This document shows, piece after piece, positions 15,668-23,927 of a stretch of DNA of 42,570 bases (position 1 is the first letter of the stretch; the number at the start of each line of letters is the position of its first letter). Under the pieces are notes generated by a model. It had not been told where the DNA came from. It did no database searches and saw only the letters and a list, made by a program, of their open reading frames with translations. This DNA is from Myxococcales bacterium (GTDB lineage: Bacteria > Myxococcota > Myxococcia > Myxococcales > Myxococcaceae): the NCBI GenBank assembly GCA_020846875.1, contig JADLDB010000026.1, positions 1 through 42,570 on the forward strand, read 5' to 3'. Made by a program: the position numbers and the translations under genes.

Positions 15668-18460
15668 CTAGAAGAACACCCGAATCGTCCCGAAGACGAG
15701 CACGCTCTCGCGCGGTACGCCGCCCGGCACCCGGTCCGGTCGGGGGACGTCGTCAATATAGTCGAAGGTGAAGACGTTCTGGCCCAGCACCCCCAGCTCC
15801 AGGTGCTCGAAGAGGGGCTCGGTCCGCAGCTGCGCCGTCACCGTGGTGTACGCGGGCAGCGTGTAGCGGCGGATCTGCTCCAGCACCGAGCGGCTGTTGT
15901 TGCGGCGCTCCGAGTGGTAGCGCACCACGAAGTCCAGGTTGAGCCAGCGGCCCAGCGGCAGTGAGAAGCCGCCGTTGAAGCGCACCTGGGGCACGTCGGT
16001 GAGCAGCCTGCCGGACGCTGGAGTGCCCAGATCCTCCGCGCGCTGCCACGCGGCGTTGAGCCAGGCCACGCCCCGCTGCGTCACCTCCAGGCGCGCCTCG
16101 CCTTCGAAGCCCCAGCTCTGCACGCCGATGGGGCGGTTGGTGTAGGGGATCAAGTTGCCGGTGTTGTCGACCAGCGCGATCGCGTCGGTGAGCTTCTCGA
16201 AGAAGGCGTTGGCCTTGAGCCGCAGCTTCGCCTCGCCCAGTCCCTGCAGGTACTCCACCCCGCCCTCCACCAGATCGACGTACGCGCCCTTCAGGCCGGG
16301 GTTGCCCACCGCGCGCCCCTGGTTGGAGTCGCTGTCGGGGATCGTCTCGGCCAGCTCCTGCACGGTGGGCGCGCGCCAGGCCCGGCCGTAGTGCCCGCGG
16401 ACGACCAGGTTGGTGAAGGGCGTCACCGCGAGGCCGAGGCGGGGCCCGAAGGAAGGCACCAGCGCGGCACCCGTCCAGGCGCCGTTGGCGTCGGCGGTGG
16501 GAAGCTGGGTGAAGTCGAGCCTCAAGCCAGCCTGAATGGAGAGCGCGTCCAGCGGGGTCCAGGTGTCCTGGCCGAACAGCCCGAGGCCGAAGCGATCCGC
16601 CGCGGGGCCGCGCCCGCCCTGCCCGTTCTCCGTCGGGTAGCGCAGCCCGTCGGGGCGCGCCAGCGAGCCCGCGCTCTCGTTGGTGCTGGGCACGTAGTTG
16701 GCGAGGTAGGCGTAGCTGGAGATCGACTGCAGCTGCGCGTCGAGGCCCACCGCCAATTGGTTCTTCGCCGGCAGCGAGAGATCCGCTCTTCCCGACAGGC
16801 CGAAGCTGCGCGCGCCCACCGTCACCTGCTCGAGGATCCCGTCCGCGAACAGCGTGTTCGGGTTGGAGGCGACCACCTGATAACCGTCTGGCGCCAACTG
16901 CCAGAGGCGGTCCGTGTCCTGCTGATCGAAGGAGAAGCGCGCCGAGACGGTGCCGAGTTCCCCCAGGGGCCTGGACCAGGTGAGCGCCGCGTCGATGGAC
17001 TGCCAGCGCAGCCGCGAGTCGTTGCCCACCACGTCGAACAGGCCCACCAGCGCGCTGCGGTTCTCCAGCAGGAAGCGGCCGGCCACCCCGAAGGTGCCGG
17101 CGGACTCCGTGTCCAGGCTGACAGCCAGGCCCACGTTCACCAGGAAGCGGTTGTCGAGGGTGCTCTTGGACCGCGGCGTCCCGGTGGGGGGATCGAGGCC
17201 GTCCTTCGTCACCGGCTTGCGGTACCCGTACTGGCTGGCCACGTCGGCGTCGCCCTGGATCGTCACCGGGCCGAGTCTCTTGGCGCCCACCAGGTGGCCG
17301 TCGAAGGCGTCGAAGCTGCCGCCGGTGAAGACGCCGCGCAGGCCTTCCTCGGTGCGCGTCACCAGGTTCACCACCGCGAGGTAGTTGCCCAGGCCGACCT
17401 CGGCGGTGGCCGGTCCGCGGATGATCTCGATGCGATCCAGGTTGTCCACCGGCAGCGTGGCCAGCGCCTGCCCGTCGTAGAAGTGGTTGAGCCGCTGCCC
17501 GTTGACGAGGAAGAGGACCTCGGGGGCGCCGCGCAGGCCCCGCACGCCCACCCGGTAGAAGCCCTGGACGTCGCGGCTGACCGAGAGGCCAGGGACCACC
17601 TCGAGCGCCTCGTGCACGTAGCGAACGCCCAGTTGCTTCAGGTGGCCGGCGCTCAGCACCACCGGGGCCAGCACCGTGGTGCGCGTCCGCTCGTCGAGGT
17701 GCTGGGCGAAGCCGGAAGGGGCCTCGGCGCCATAGACGGCCAACTCCTCGTCCAGCGCGGTGCGCGGCTTCGAGGTGGCGAGCGGCTCTCCCGGCGCGCT
17801 CTTCTCGGGGGGCGTCTTCTCGGGCGCGGCTCTCTCCGGGGGGGGCTCGGGGGCTCTGTCTGGAGGCTTGTCAGGCGGCCTCTCGGCCACGGCCTTCGCC
17901 GCCACCGGGTCGCCGGCGGTGGCCTTGTCGGAGGCGGAGGTGTCGGAGGTGTCCGTCCACTCGGTCGGCGGCTTGTCCGGCACCTCGGCGGGAGGCGGCT
18001 TCTCTGGCTCCTCGGGCGGGCACTTCTTGCCCTTCCTCGGCTTGCACTTCGGCTTCTTCTTCTCCGGCTTCTCGGCGGCCGCGTCGGTGCTGTCGCCGAC
18101 GATGATCACCCGCGCCGGGCGCGAGGCTGTGGCGAAGAGGGGCGTCGCCTTCCCGCTGGAGGTGACGCCTTCGACGTACAGCTCGATCCCCGGCGGCACC
18201 ATCCGCGAGGCTGGCAGCGTGGCCCGGTAGAGATCGCCGTACTGCAGGGACAGCTCGTGGTCCTCGTAGTCCTCGCCCGGCCCGCGCACCTTCACCACCA
18301 GCTTCGCGAACGGCCCCCCGGACAGGTTCCCTTCCACCTTGAAGGGCTGCCCCATGGGCGCCTCCACCGGCGGGGTGTACAGAAAGGTGGCGCGGGAGTC
18401 GGCGGCGGACGAGCGCGCGACCAGGGCGAGGCCGAGACCGAACAGGAGTGCCGTCCGCAA
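15668..18460 (-). CDS. TonB-dependent outer-membrane receptor with long N-terminal extension
   Basis: The 930-residue protein has a signal peptide (about 1-19) and an Ig-like domain (about 24-122). A Lys/Pro/Glu-rich linker (about 128-225) follows, then a plug domain (about 260-370) with VLSAGHLKQLGVRYVHEAL, GVRGLRGAPEVLFLVNG and DRIEIIRGPATAEVG. The 22-strand-type barrel runs to the end. The last residue is Phe (TIRVFF), the usual outer-membrane assembly signal. The start appears to be TTG at 18460; no in-frame ATG or GTG is near. Energised by TonB-ExbBD, such receptors import siderophores, haem, cobalamin or sugars; the ligand is not predictable. The nucleotidase-like lipoprotein follows two bases downstream, and a ChaN-like gene is divergent across 88 bases. 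Confidence 0.9.
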   Translation of the reverse strand: MRTALLFGLGLALVARSSAADSRATFLYTPPVEAPMGQPFKVEGNLSGGPFAKLVVKVRGPGEDYEDHELSLQYGDLYRATLPASRMVPPGIELYVEGVTSSGKATPLFATASRPARVIIVGDSTDAAAEKPEKKKPKCKPRKGKKCPPEEPEKPPPAEVPDKPPTEWTDTSDTSASDKATAGDPVAAKAVAERPPDKPPDRAPEPPPERAAPEKTPPEKSAPGEPLATSKPRTALDEELAVYGAEAPSGFAQHLDERTRTTVLAPVVLSAGHLKQLGVRYVHEALEVVPGLSVSRDVQGFYRVGVRGLRGAPEVLFLVNGQRLNHFYDGQALATLPVDNLDRIEIIRGPATAEVGLGNYLAVVNLVTRTEEGLRGVFTGGSFDAFDGHLVGAKRLGPVTIQGDADVASQYGYRKPVTKDGLDPPTGTPRSKSTLDNRFLVNVGLAVSLDTESAGTFGVAGRFLLENRSALVGLFDVVGNDSRLRWQSIDAALTWSRPLGELGTVSARFSFDQQDTDRLWQLAPDGYQVVASNPNTLFADGILEQVTVGARSFGLSGRADLSLPAKNQLAVGLDAQLQSISSYAYLANYVPSTNESAGSLARPDGLRYPTENGQGGRGPAADRFGLGLFGQDTWTPLDALSIQAGLRLDFTQLPTADANGAWTGAALVPSFGPRLGLAVTPFTNLVVRGHYGRAWRAPTVQELAETIPDSDSNQGRAVGNPGLKGAYVDLVEGGVEYLQGLGEAKLRLKANAFFEKLTDAIALVDNTGNLIPYTNRPIGVQSWGFEGEARLEVTQRGVAWLNAAWQRAEDLGTPASGRLLTDVPQVRFNGGFSLPLGRWLNLDFVVRYHSERRNNSRSVLEQIRRYTLPAYTTVTAQLRTEPLFEHLELGVLGQNVFTFDYIDDVPRPDRVPGGVPRESVLVFGTIRVFF

Positions 18461-18493
18461 GTGGGTGAGAGCGTCGAATGAAGGCAGCGTGAA

Positions 18494-18513
18494 GGCAAGT
18501 CAGGAAATTTGCC
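18494..18513. promoter_or_regulatory. Inverted repeat in the receptor/ChaN divergent gap
   Basis: GGCAA (18494-18498) and TTGCC (18509-18513) form an inverted repeat with a 10-base spacer, in the 88-base gap between the divergent TonB receptor and ChaN-like genes. It could bind a dimeric regulator controlling both. It does not resemble the canonical Fur box. The arms are short, so this may be chance. Confidence 0.3.
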
Positions 18514-18548
18514 GCGTCGGGGCGCGCGTGGGACCGTTCGCGTCGCCC

Positions 18549-20123
18549 ATGCGTTCGTCGTTGACGCTGCAGCGATCCCTCTTCCAGCACCAGCAACGCC
18601 AGATCGATCAACGGGTCCAGGGCGCTTCCCGCGCCTTCCGCGCGTACGAGGCCCGCTACCGCCGCGCGACCCGCGCCTACCGCCGGGTGATCGACGTGGA
18701 GGAGGTGCACGAGCGCATCGCTGCCGCCGACGTGGTGCACGTGGGCGACTACCACACGCTGCGCCTGGCCCAGCAGACGTTCCTGGAGCTGGTGCACCGC
18801 GCGCTCAAGGGGCGCCGCCGGGTGGCGCTGGCCCTGGAGTTCGTCGAGGGCCGCCACCAGCCTGCGCTGGACGCCTTCCTCGCCGGGCGGCTGAAGAGCC
18901 GCGCCTTCCTGGAGCGGATCGGCCACCCTTACCGCGGGCCCTTCGACATCTGGCCTGGGTTCGAGCCGATCCTCACCCTCGCCCGCCGCCACCGGCTGGA
19001 GGTGGTGGCCGTCGATCGCCGCGCGGAGGGCCCTCGGTCCCTGGAGCTGCGTGACGCCTACGCCGCCGAGCGGATCGCGAAGGTGGCCCGCGCCGGCGAT
19101 CGGCCCCTGGTGCTGTCGTTGATCGGCCAGTTCCACGTGGCGCCCGGACACATCCCCCGGCAGGTGGCGCGCGCGCTGGGCGACGTGGAGCGCCGGCAGT
19201 TGATCGTCTACCAGAACGCGGAGGGCGCCTGGTGGCGGCTGGCGAAGGCGGGCCTGGCGGAGACGGCGCGGGCGGTGGAGGTGTCGGACGACGAGCTGTG
19301 CGTCTTCTCTGCGTCCCCCGTGGTGTGCCAGCGCAGCTTCCTCGACTACGTGGAGGCCGAGTCCGGCGACGCGCCCCTCACCGAGTCCGGGCTGGCGCAG
19401 ACCTTCCGGCTGTTGGCGAAGGACATCGGGCGGCTCACCGGCGTCAAGGTGGGCCCGGAGCTCTCGGACATCACCGTGCTGGCGGCCGGCGATCTGGACG
19501 CGCTGGAGCAACTGCGCGCGCGCGGCCGCTTCACGCCTCGGGAGCTGGGGCAACTGGAGCGGCACGTGCTGTCCCGGGAGAGCGCGTGGGTCCCAAGGGC
19601 GCGCGCCGCCTGGCTGGCCAGCCTCTCGCTCAACCACGCCGCCGAGGAGGCCGCCCACTGCGTGCGCTTCCTGGCGGTGGGTGACGCGATGCAGCGGGAG
19701 CGCTCGAAGGAAGAGGCCTTCTGGGCGCGCTGCCTGGAGGAGGCGCTGGGCTTCTTCGGCAGCCGGCTGGTCAACCCCGCCCGGCGCTGCACCTCGCTGG
19801 AGGACTGGGCCGCCCACTTCCAGCGGGGCACCGGCGAGGCCCACCGGGCGGCCGCCTTCGTGCTGGCGATCACCGCCGCCCTGCCCGAGGAGCCGAAGGC
19901 CAGCCGCGCGCTGTGGCCGCGCTCGCCGCTCTCGCTCTTCAACGGGGTGAGCCACGCCCTGGGCTACCTGCTGGGCGATGCGCTGGCTCGAGCCTTCTCC
20001 CGAGGGCAGGTGTCGCGGGCGGAGGTGCGCGAGCTGTTCGAAGATCGCTTCGAGCACCCGCACGCCACCTTCCGCGCCTGGTCGCTCCGCCTGGCGCAGC
20101 GCCCGGCTCGTCGCGCTGCGTGA
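18549..20123 (+). CDS. ChaN-like (Tiki/haem-binding superfamily) protein
   Basis: The 524-residue protein matches the ChaN/EreA-like fold in its first 300 residues: VVHVGDYHTLRLAQQ for the GE-x-H-D motif, ALEFVEGRHQPALDAFLAG, and IGQFHVAPGHIPRQV for the G-x-x-H segment. ChaN proteins bind haem or iron and are usually lipoproteins, often next to iron-uptake receptors; here the divergent neighbour is a TonB-dependent receptor. No signal peptide or lipobox is present at the ATG at 18549, and the extra C-terminal 200 residues are helical and unrecognised. A GTG at 18489 with AAGG upstream is an alternative start but still gives no signal peptide. A cytoplasmic role is thus likely, and the link to iron is an inference from family and position. 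Confidence 0.72.
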   Translation: MRSSLTLQRSLFQHQQRQIDQRVQGASRAFRAYEARYRRATRAYRRVIDVEEVHERIAAADVVHVGDYHTLRLAQQTFLELVHRALKGRRRVALALEFVEGRHQPALDAFLAGRLKSRAFLERIGHPYRGPFDIWPGFEPILTLARRHRLEVVAVDRRAEGPRSLELRDAYAAERIAKVARAGDRPLVLSLIGQFHVAPGHIPRQVARALGDVERRQLIVYQNAEGAWWRLAKAGLAETARAVEVSDDELCVFSASPVVCQRSFLDYVEAESGDAPLTESGLAQTFRLLAKDIGRLTGVKVGPELSDITVLAAGDLDALEQLRARGRFTPRELGQLERHVLSRESAWVPRARAAWLASLSLNHAAEEAAHCVRFLAVGDAMQRERSKEEAFWARCLEEALGFFGSRLVNPARRCTSLEDWAAHFQRGTGEAHRAAAFVLAITAALPEEPKASRALWPRSPLSLFNGVSHALGYLLGDALARAFSRGQVSRAEVRELFEDRFEHPHATFRAWSLRLAQRPARRAA

Positions 20124-20136
20124 CGCAGGCCTGCTG

Positions 20137-20157
20137 GTGTCGGCGCGCACCCGACAC
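20137..20157 (+). terminator. Hairpin after the ChaN-like gene
   Basis: GTGTCGG (20137-20143) pairs with CCGACAC (20151-20157) around a seven-base loop, 13 bases past the stop at 20123 and 73 bases before plsB. No T run follows. It is a weak terminator candidate. Confidence 0.35.
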
Positions 20158-20230
20158 GGCGCTTTCGGGCCCAGCCGGGGTTAACGTTTGTCCTTGGTCC
20201 TGAAGCGCTTCCCCGTGGAGACTTACCTGC

Positions 20231-22768
20231 GTGGCCGATGACGCCCTCAGCACCCGCGAGCCCTTCGTCCCCGGGCGGCTGCGTCATGAGCTCGGCCCCT
20301 TCGGGCGCGCGCTGGCGGATCACTACTTCGAGCCAGTGCGCTTTCCGGCCTCGGCCATCGAGCAGCTCAAGGCCTTGAGCCACCAGGGCTTCGTGGTGCA
20401 CGTCATGCGCACCACCGCGTGGATCAACTACCTGTACCTCTCGTGGGCCATGGTGCGGCACGGGCTGCCCCCGGTGCGCGCGGTCGTGAACCTGCGTCGG
20501 TGGTTCACCCGGCCCTTCACCCTGGCCGCGATGCGCGGAGAGTTCGACGTGCGCTTCACCTACGCACGGCGCCAGGGCGGCAGCGGCCTCATCTTCCTGC
20601 GCGAGAGCGCCTTCAACACCGCCCGCGGCCGGGAGACGCGCGAGGATCCCTTCCCCGCCCTGGTGGGCATGGCGCGCGCTTCCGACAAGCCCCTGTTCCT
20701 CGTGCCCGAGCTGCTCCTCTGGGAGAAGTGGCAGCAGAAGGTGACGCCCAGCGTCTTCGATCGGATCTTCGGCAGCCCGGAGGCGCCCGGCTTCGTCCAC
20801 ACCGTGGCCACCTTCATGCGCAACTTCCGGCGCGCGCAGCTGCGGGTGGGCGAGCCCATCAACCTGAAGCGCTTCATCGAGGAGTCTGAGGACGAGAGCG
20901 ACGCGGTGATCGCCCGGAAGGTGCGCAGCTCCTTGAATCATCACCTCTCGCGCGAGACGCGGGCGGTGTTCGGGCCGCCGCGCAAGCCGGTGGATCGGCT
21001 GATCGAAGAGGCGATGCGCGATCGGGTCTTCCAGCAGACGGTGACGGCGGTGGCGAAGGAGCAGGGCCGCGCGCTCGCCTCGGTCGAGCGTGAAGCGGCG
21101 CGCAACTTCAACGCCATCGCCTCGCGGTACAGCCCGACGGTGGTGGGGCTCACCGCGCCGGTGCTGCACTGGGTCTTCAACCGGATCTACGACGGCGTGG
21201 AGGTCGACGAGGCGGGCCTGGAGCGGGCGATGAAGGCCGCGGCGAAGGCCCCGGTGGTGATCGCCCCCAGCCACAAGAGCCACGTCGACTACCTGATCAT
21301 GAGCTACGTGCTGTGGCAGCGCGGCTACACCGTGCCACTGGTGGCCGCGGGCGCCAACCTGTCCTTCTTCCCCCTGGGGCCGTTCCTGCGCCGCGCCGGG
21401 GCCTTCTTCCTGCGGCGCAGCTTCAAGGGCGACGCGCTGTACACCGCGTCCTTCAAGGCGTACCTGAAGAAGCTGGTCCACGACGGCATTCACCACGAGT
21501 TCTTTCCGGAAGGTGGCCGCAGCCGCACCGGCAAGCTGCTCCAGCCCAAGCTGGGCATGTTCACCTGGCTGGTGGACGCGGTGCTGGAGGGCGCGCGCAA
21601 CGAGCTGCTCTTCGTGCCCGCGGCCATCGACTACGAGAAGGTGGTGGAGGGCGGCAGCTACAGCCAGGAGCTCAAGGGCGGGGAGAAGAAGCCCGAGGAC
21701 TTGAAGGCGCTCTTGTCGGCGCCCAGCGTGCTGACAGAGAACTACGGCCGCATCCACCTCACCTTCGACGAGCCGGTGTCCCTGGCCGAGCTGATGAAGG
21801 AGCGCGGCGTGGAGGCCGCAAAGGCCACCGAGGAGCAGAAGAAGGGCCTGGTGCGAGCGCTGGGCCACCGGGTGATGTACGGGATCAGCAGGGTGTCGAC
21901 GGTGACGCCGCACGCGCTGCTGGCCTCCGCCCTGCTCGCCCACCGCCGCCGGGGGATCTCGGTGCGCGAGCTGACCGATCGGATCGTGCTGTTGCGCCGG
22001 ATCGCGGAGGATCTGCACGCGCCGCTCTCCAGGCAGTTGGAGAACGCGCCGTCGTCCCCCATCGTGCTGGGGCCGATCGCCGACGCGATGCACATGTTCT
22101 CGTCGGGCGGCTTCGTGCGGATCGTCGAGGCGCGGGGCGAGCCCATCTACCAGGTGGAGGACGATCGACGCGCGGAGCTGTGCTTCTACAAGAACACGCT
22201 GCTCAACCTGGTCGCCGGCCGAACCATCGTCTGCGCGGCGCTGCTGGTGGACGAGACCGCCAATTCCCGGGAGCAGATCCGCCAGCGGGCGCTGTTCCTC
22301 TCCCGGCTGCTCAAGTTCGAGTTCCTCTACCCGGTGGGCAAGACGTTCGAGTCGATCTTCGACGAGACGCTGGAGCACCTGGTGGGGTTGAGCCTGGTGG
22401 TGAAGGCCGAGGAGGCGGTGCGGGTGGCGCCGGAGCCGCACGCCCGGCCCCAGGTGCAGTTCCTCGCCGATCTGCTGCGCGACTCGCTGGAGTCCTACCT
22501 CCTCGCGGCGCGCACCGTGGCCGAGGCGGGAGGCGGCCTCGAGAGGAAGGACTTCATCAAGCGCGCACTGGAGGCCGGGCGCGCCGACTACCTGGCGGGG
22601 ATCATCACCGCCGCCGAGGCGCTGTCCCGCACCACGCTGGAGAACGCCCTGCTGTACCTGATCGATCGCGGCCACCTCGTCGCTCAGGAGAAGAAGGTGC
22701 TGACTGGCCCAGTGCCCGCGCAAGAGTTGGTGGCTACGCTGCGCCCCTACGTCCCGGAGATCAGGTGA
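20231..22768 (+). CDS. plsB: Glycerol-3-phosphate acyltransferase, PlsB type
   Basis: The 845-residue protein is a PlsB-like acyltransferase that adds the first fatty acid to the sn-1 position of glycerol 3-phosphate at the inner membrane. The four acyltransferase blocks are clear: APSHKSHVDYL with His348 and Asp353 (HX4D), GAFFLRRSFKGD, FFPEGGRSRTGKLL and VPAAIDYEKVVE. It is slightly longer than E. coli PlsB (about 807 residues), and its start is GTG at 20231 with GGAG ten bases upstream. The N-terminal 300 and C-terminal 300 residues follow the PlsB family layout. The stop overlaps the next gene (GTGA), tying it to a PEGA-domain secreted protein with no obvious lipid role. Confidence 0.92.
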   Translation: MADDALSTREPFVPGRLRHELGPFGRALADHYFEPVRFPASAIEQLKALSHQGFVVHVMRTTAWINYLYLSWAMVRHGLPPVRAVVNLRRWFTRPFTLAAMRGEFDVRFTYARRQGGSGLIFLRESAFNTARGRETREDPFPALVGMARASDKPLFLVPELLLWEKWQQKVTPSVFDRIFGSPEAPGFVHTVATFMRNFRRAQLRVGEPINLKRFIEESEDESDAVIARKVRSSLNHHLSRETRAVFGPPRKPVDRLIEEAMRDRVFQQTVTAVAKEQGRALASVEREAARNFNAIASRYSPTVVGLTAPVLHWVFNRIYDGVEVDEAGLERAMKAAAKAPVVIAPSHKSHVDYLIMSYVLWQRGYTVPLVAAGANLSFFPLGPFLRRAGAFFLRRSFKGDALYTASFKAYLKKLVHDGIHHEFFPEGGRSRTGKLLQPKLGMFTWLVDAVLEGARNELLFVPAAIDYEKVVEGGSYSQELKGGEKKPEDLKALLSAPSVLTENYGRIHLTFDEPVSLAELMKERGVEAAKATEEQKKGLVRALGHRVMYGISRVSTVTPHALLASALLAHRRRGISVRELTDRIVLLRRIAEDLHAPLSRQLENAPSSPIVLGPIADAMHMFSSGGFVRIVEARGEPIYQVEDDRRAELCFYKNTLLNLVAGRTIVCAALLVDETANSREQIRQRALFLSRLLKFEFLYPVGKTFESIFDETLEHLVGLSLVVKAEEAVRVAPEPHARPQVQFLADLLRDSLESYLLAARTVAEAGGGLERKDFIKRALEAGRADYLAGIITAAEALSRTTLENALLYLIDRGHLVAQEKKVLTGPVPAQELVATLRPYVPEIR

Positions 22769-23925
22769 GAGTCCTCTTCGTTGCCGTCGCCGTGTTGTTC
22801 GCCGCCCCCTCCCTGGCCCAGGACTTCGAGCTCGACCTGTCCGAGGAGAAGCCGCCCAAGCCGCCTCCAGAGCTGCGCCCCACCGTGGCCGTGCTGTCCG
22901 TCACCGCCGCGGACAAGGAGGAGTCCAGCGCGGGGCGCGCGAAGATCCTCGAGTCCGAGGTGCTCAAGCAGTTGGCCCAGAGCGACGACTTCCAGACGGT
23001 GGTGGAGCCGTCGCTGGTGGTGAAGACGCTGGGCGCCGAGGCGACGAAAGCGCAGACCTGCGCCGACTGGGCCTGCTTCGAGTGGGCCGCGAAGGCGCTC
23101 AAGGTGCACCGCGCGCTGCGGATCACCGTGGCGAAGGCCGGCCCCGGCAGCGTGGTGACGGTGATCGGGTACGATCCCGGCTTCGCCGAGCTGCTCACCC
23201 TGTCGCAGGAGTCGGGCGAGAAGGCCGAGAAGTCCTTCCTCGGGGTGGCCGGCAAGTCCCAGGCCCAGAAGGACCGCGAGTTCATCAAGAAGATCGCCGG
23301 CTTCATCAAGTCCTCGCTGGTGAAGATGGCCACGCCCAACGGGAAGATCTCCGTCGACAGCCCCGAGGCCAGCGCCGCGGCCACCATCGACGGTGTGGAG
23401 GCGGGCGTGGGCAGCTTCGAAGCGGTCGTGCAGCGCGGCCTGCGCACGGTGCGGGTGGCGGTGGCCGGCTTCGAGCCCTTCGAGGAGCAGGTGAAGGTGG
23501 AGCCGCAGAAGACGGCGCCGGTGAAGGTGACGCTGAAGGCGAAGCCGATGGAGGTGGTTGCTCCTGTCGCCGTGGTGCAGGACCCGGGGACGCCCATCTA
23601 CCAGCGGCCTGGCCTGTACCTGGCGGTGGCGGGTGCGGTGGCGGTGGGCGTGGGGATCGCCTTCGGGCAGATGGCGATGAGCACCCAGCGGGCGCTCGAC
23701 GCGGGCGGGGATCCGGTGAGCGTCACCCGCGCCCAGGCGAAGAACGCCTCCACCCAGGCGCTCCTGGCCAACATCCTCGTGGCGGGCGGCGGCGCGCTGG
23801 TGGCGGGAGGCGCGGTGTGGGTGATCCTCACCCCGTCGGGCGGTGCGCCTCCTCCCCCGGCAGGCGAGCCCGGCAGCAAGGGCACAGGCGCCGGCGCGAT
23901 GGTGCACCTCGGGGGCACCTTCTGA
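22765..23925 (+). CDS. Secreted PEGA-domain protein with CsgG-like N-terminal region
   Basis: The 386-residue protein starts with GTG overlapping the plsB stop and has a clear signal peptide (MRVLFVAVAVLFAAPSLAQ). Residues about 40-170 begin RPTVAVLSV and carry a Cys pair in CADWACFEWAAKAL, the pattern of CsgG/TolB-N-like domains. A PEGA domain follows (ISVDSPEASAAATIDGVEAG ... GLRTVRVAVAGFEPF), normally a peptidoglycan- or surface-associated beta domain. Two hydrophobic segments near 295 and 345 may be membrane helices, with a Pro/Gly-rich tail. The overall plan resembles the gene at 41513. The function is unknown; an envelope role is inferred. The MopE-like gene begins two bases after its stop. 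Confidence 0.75.
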   Translation: MRVLFVAVAVLFAAPSLAQDFELDLSEEKPPKPPPELRPTVAVLSVTAADKEESSAGRAKILESEVLKQLAQSDDFQTVVEPSLVVKTLGAEATKAQTCADWACFEWAAKALKVHRALRITVAKAGPGSVVTVIGYDPGFAELLTLSQESGEKAEKSFLGVAGKSQAQKDREFIKKIAGFIKSSLVKMATPNGKISVDSPEASAAATIDGVEAGVGSFEAVVQRGLRTVRVAVAGFEPFEEQVKVEPQKTAPVKVTLKAKPMEVVAPVAVVQDPGTPIYQRPGLYLAVAGAVAVGVGIAFGQMAMSTQRALDAGGDPVSVTRAQAKNASTQALLANILVAGGGALVAGGAVWVILTPSGGAPPPPAGEPGSKGTGAGAMVHLGGTF

Positions 23926-23927
23926 CG

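Noticed and set aside
16391-18481. A 696-codon plus-strand frame opposite the TonB receptor
   Set aside because: It is a shadow of the receptor gene with Leu/Arg/Gly bias only.
18461-18548. Fur box between the TonB receptor and the ChaN-like gene
   Set aside because: No match to the AT-rich GATAATGATAATCATTATC pattern is visible, so iron control is only an inference from gene families.
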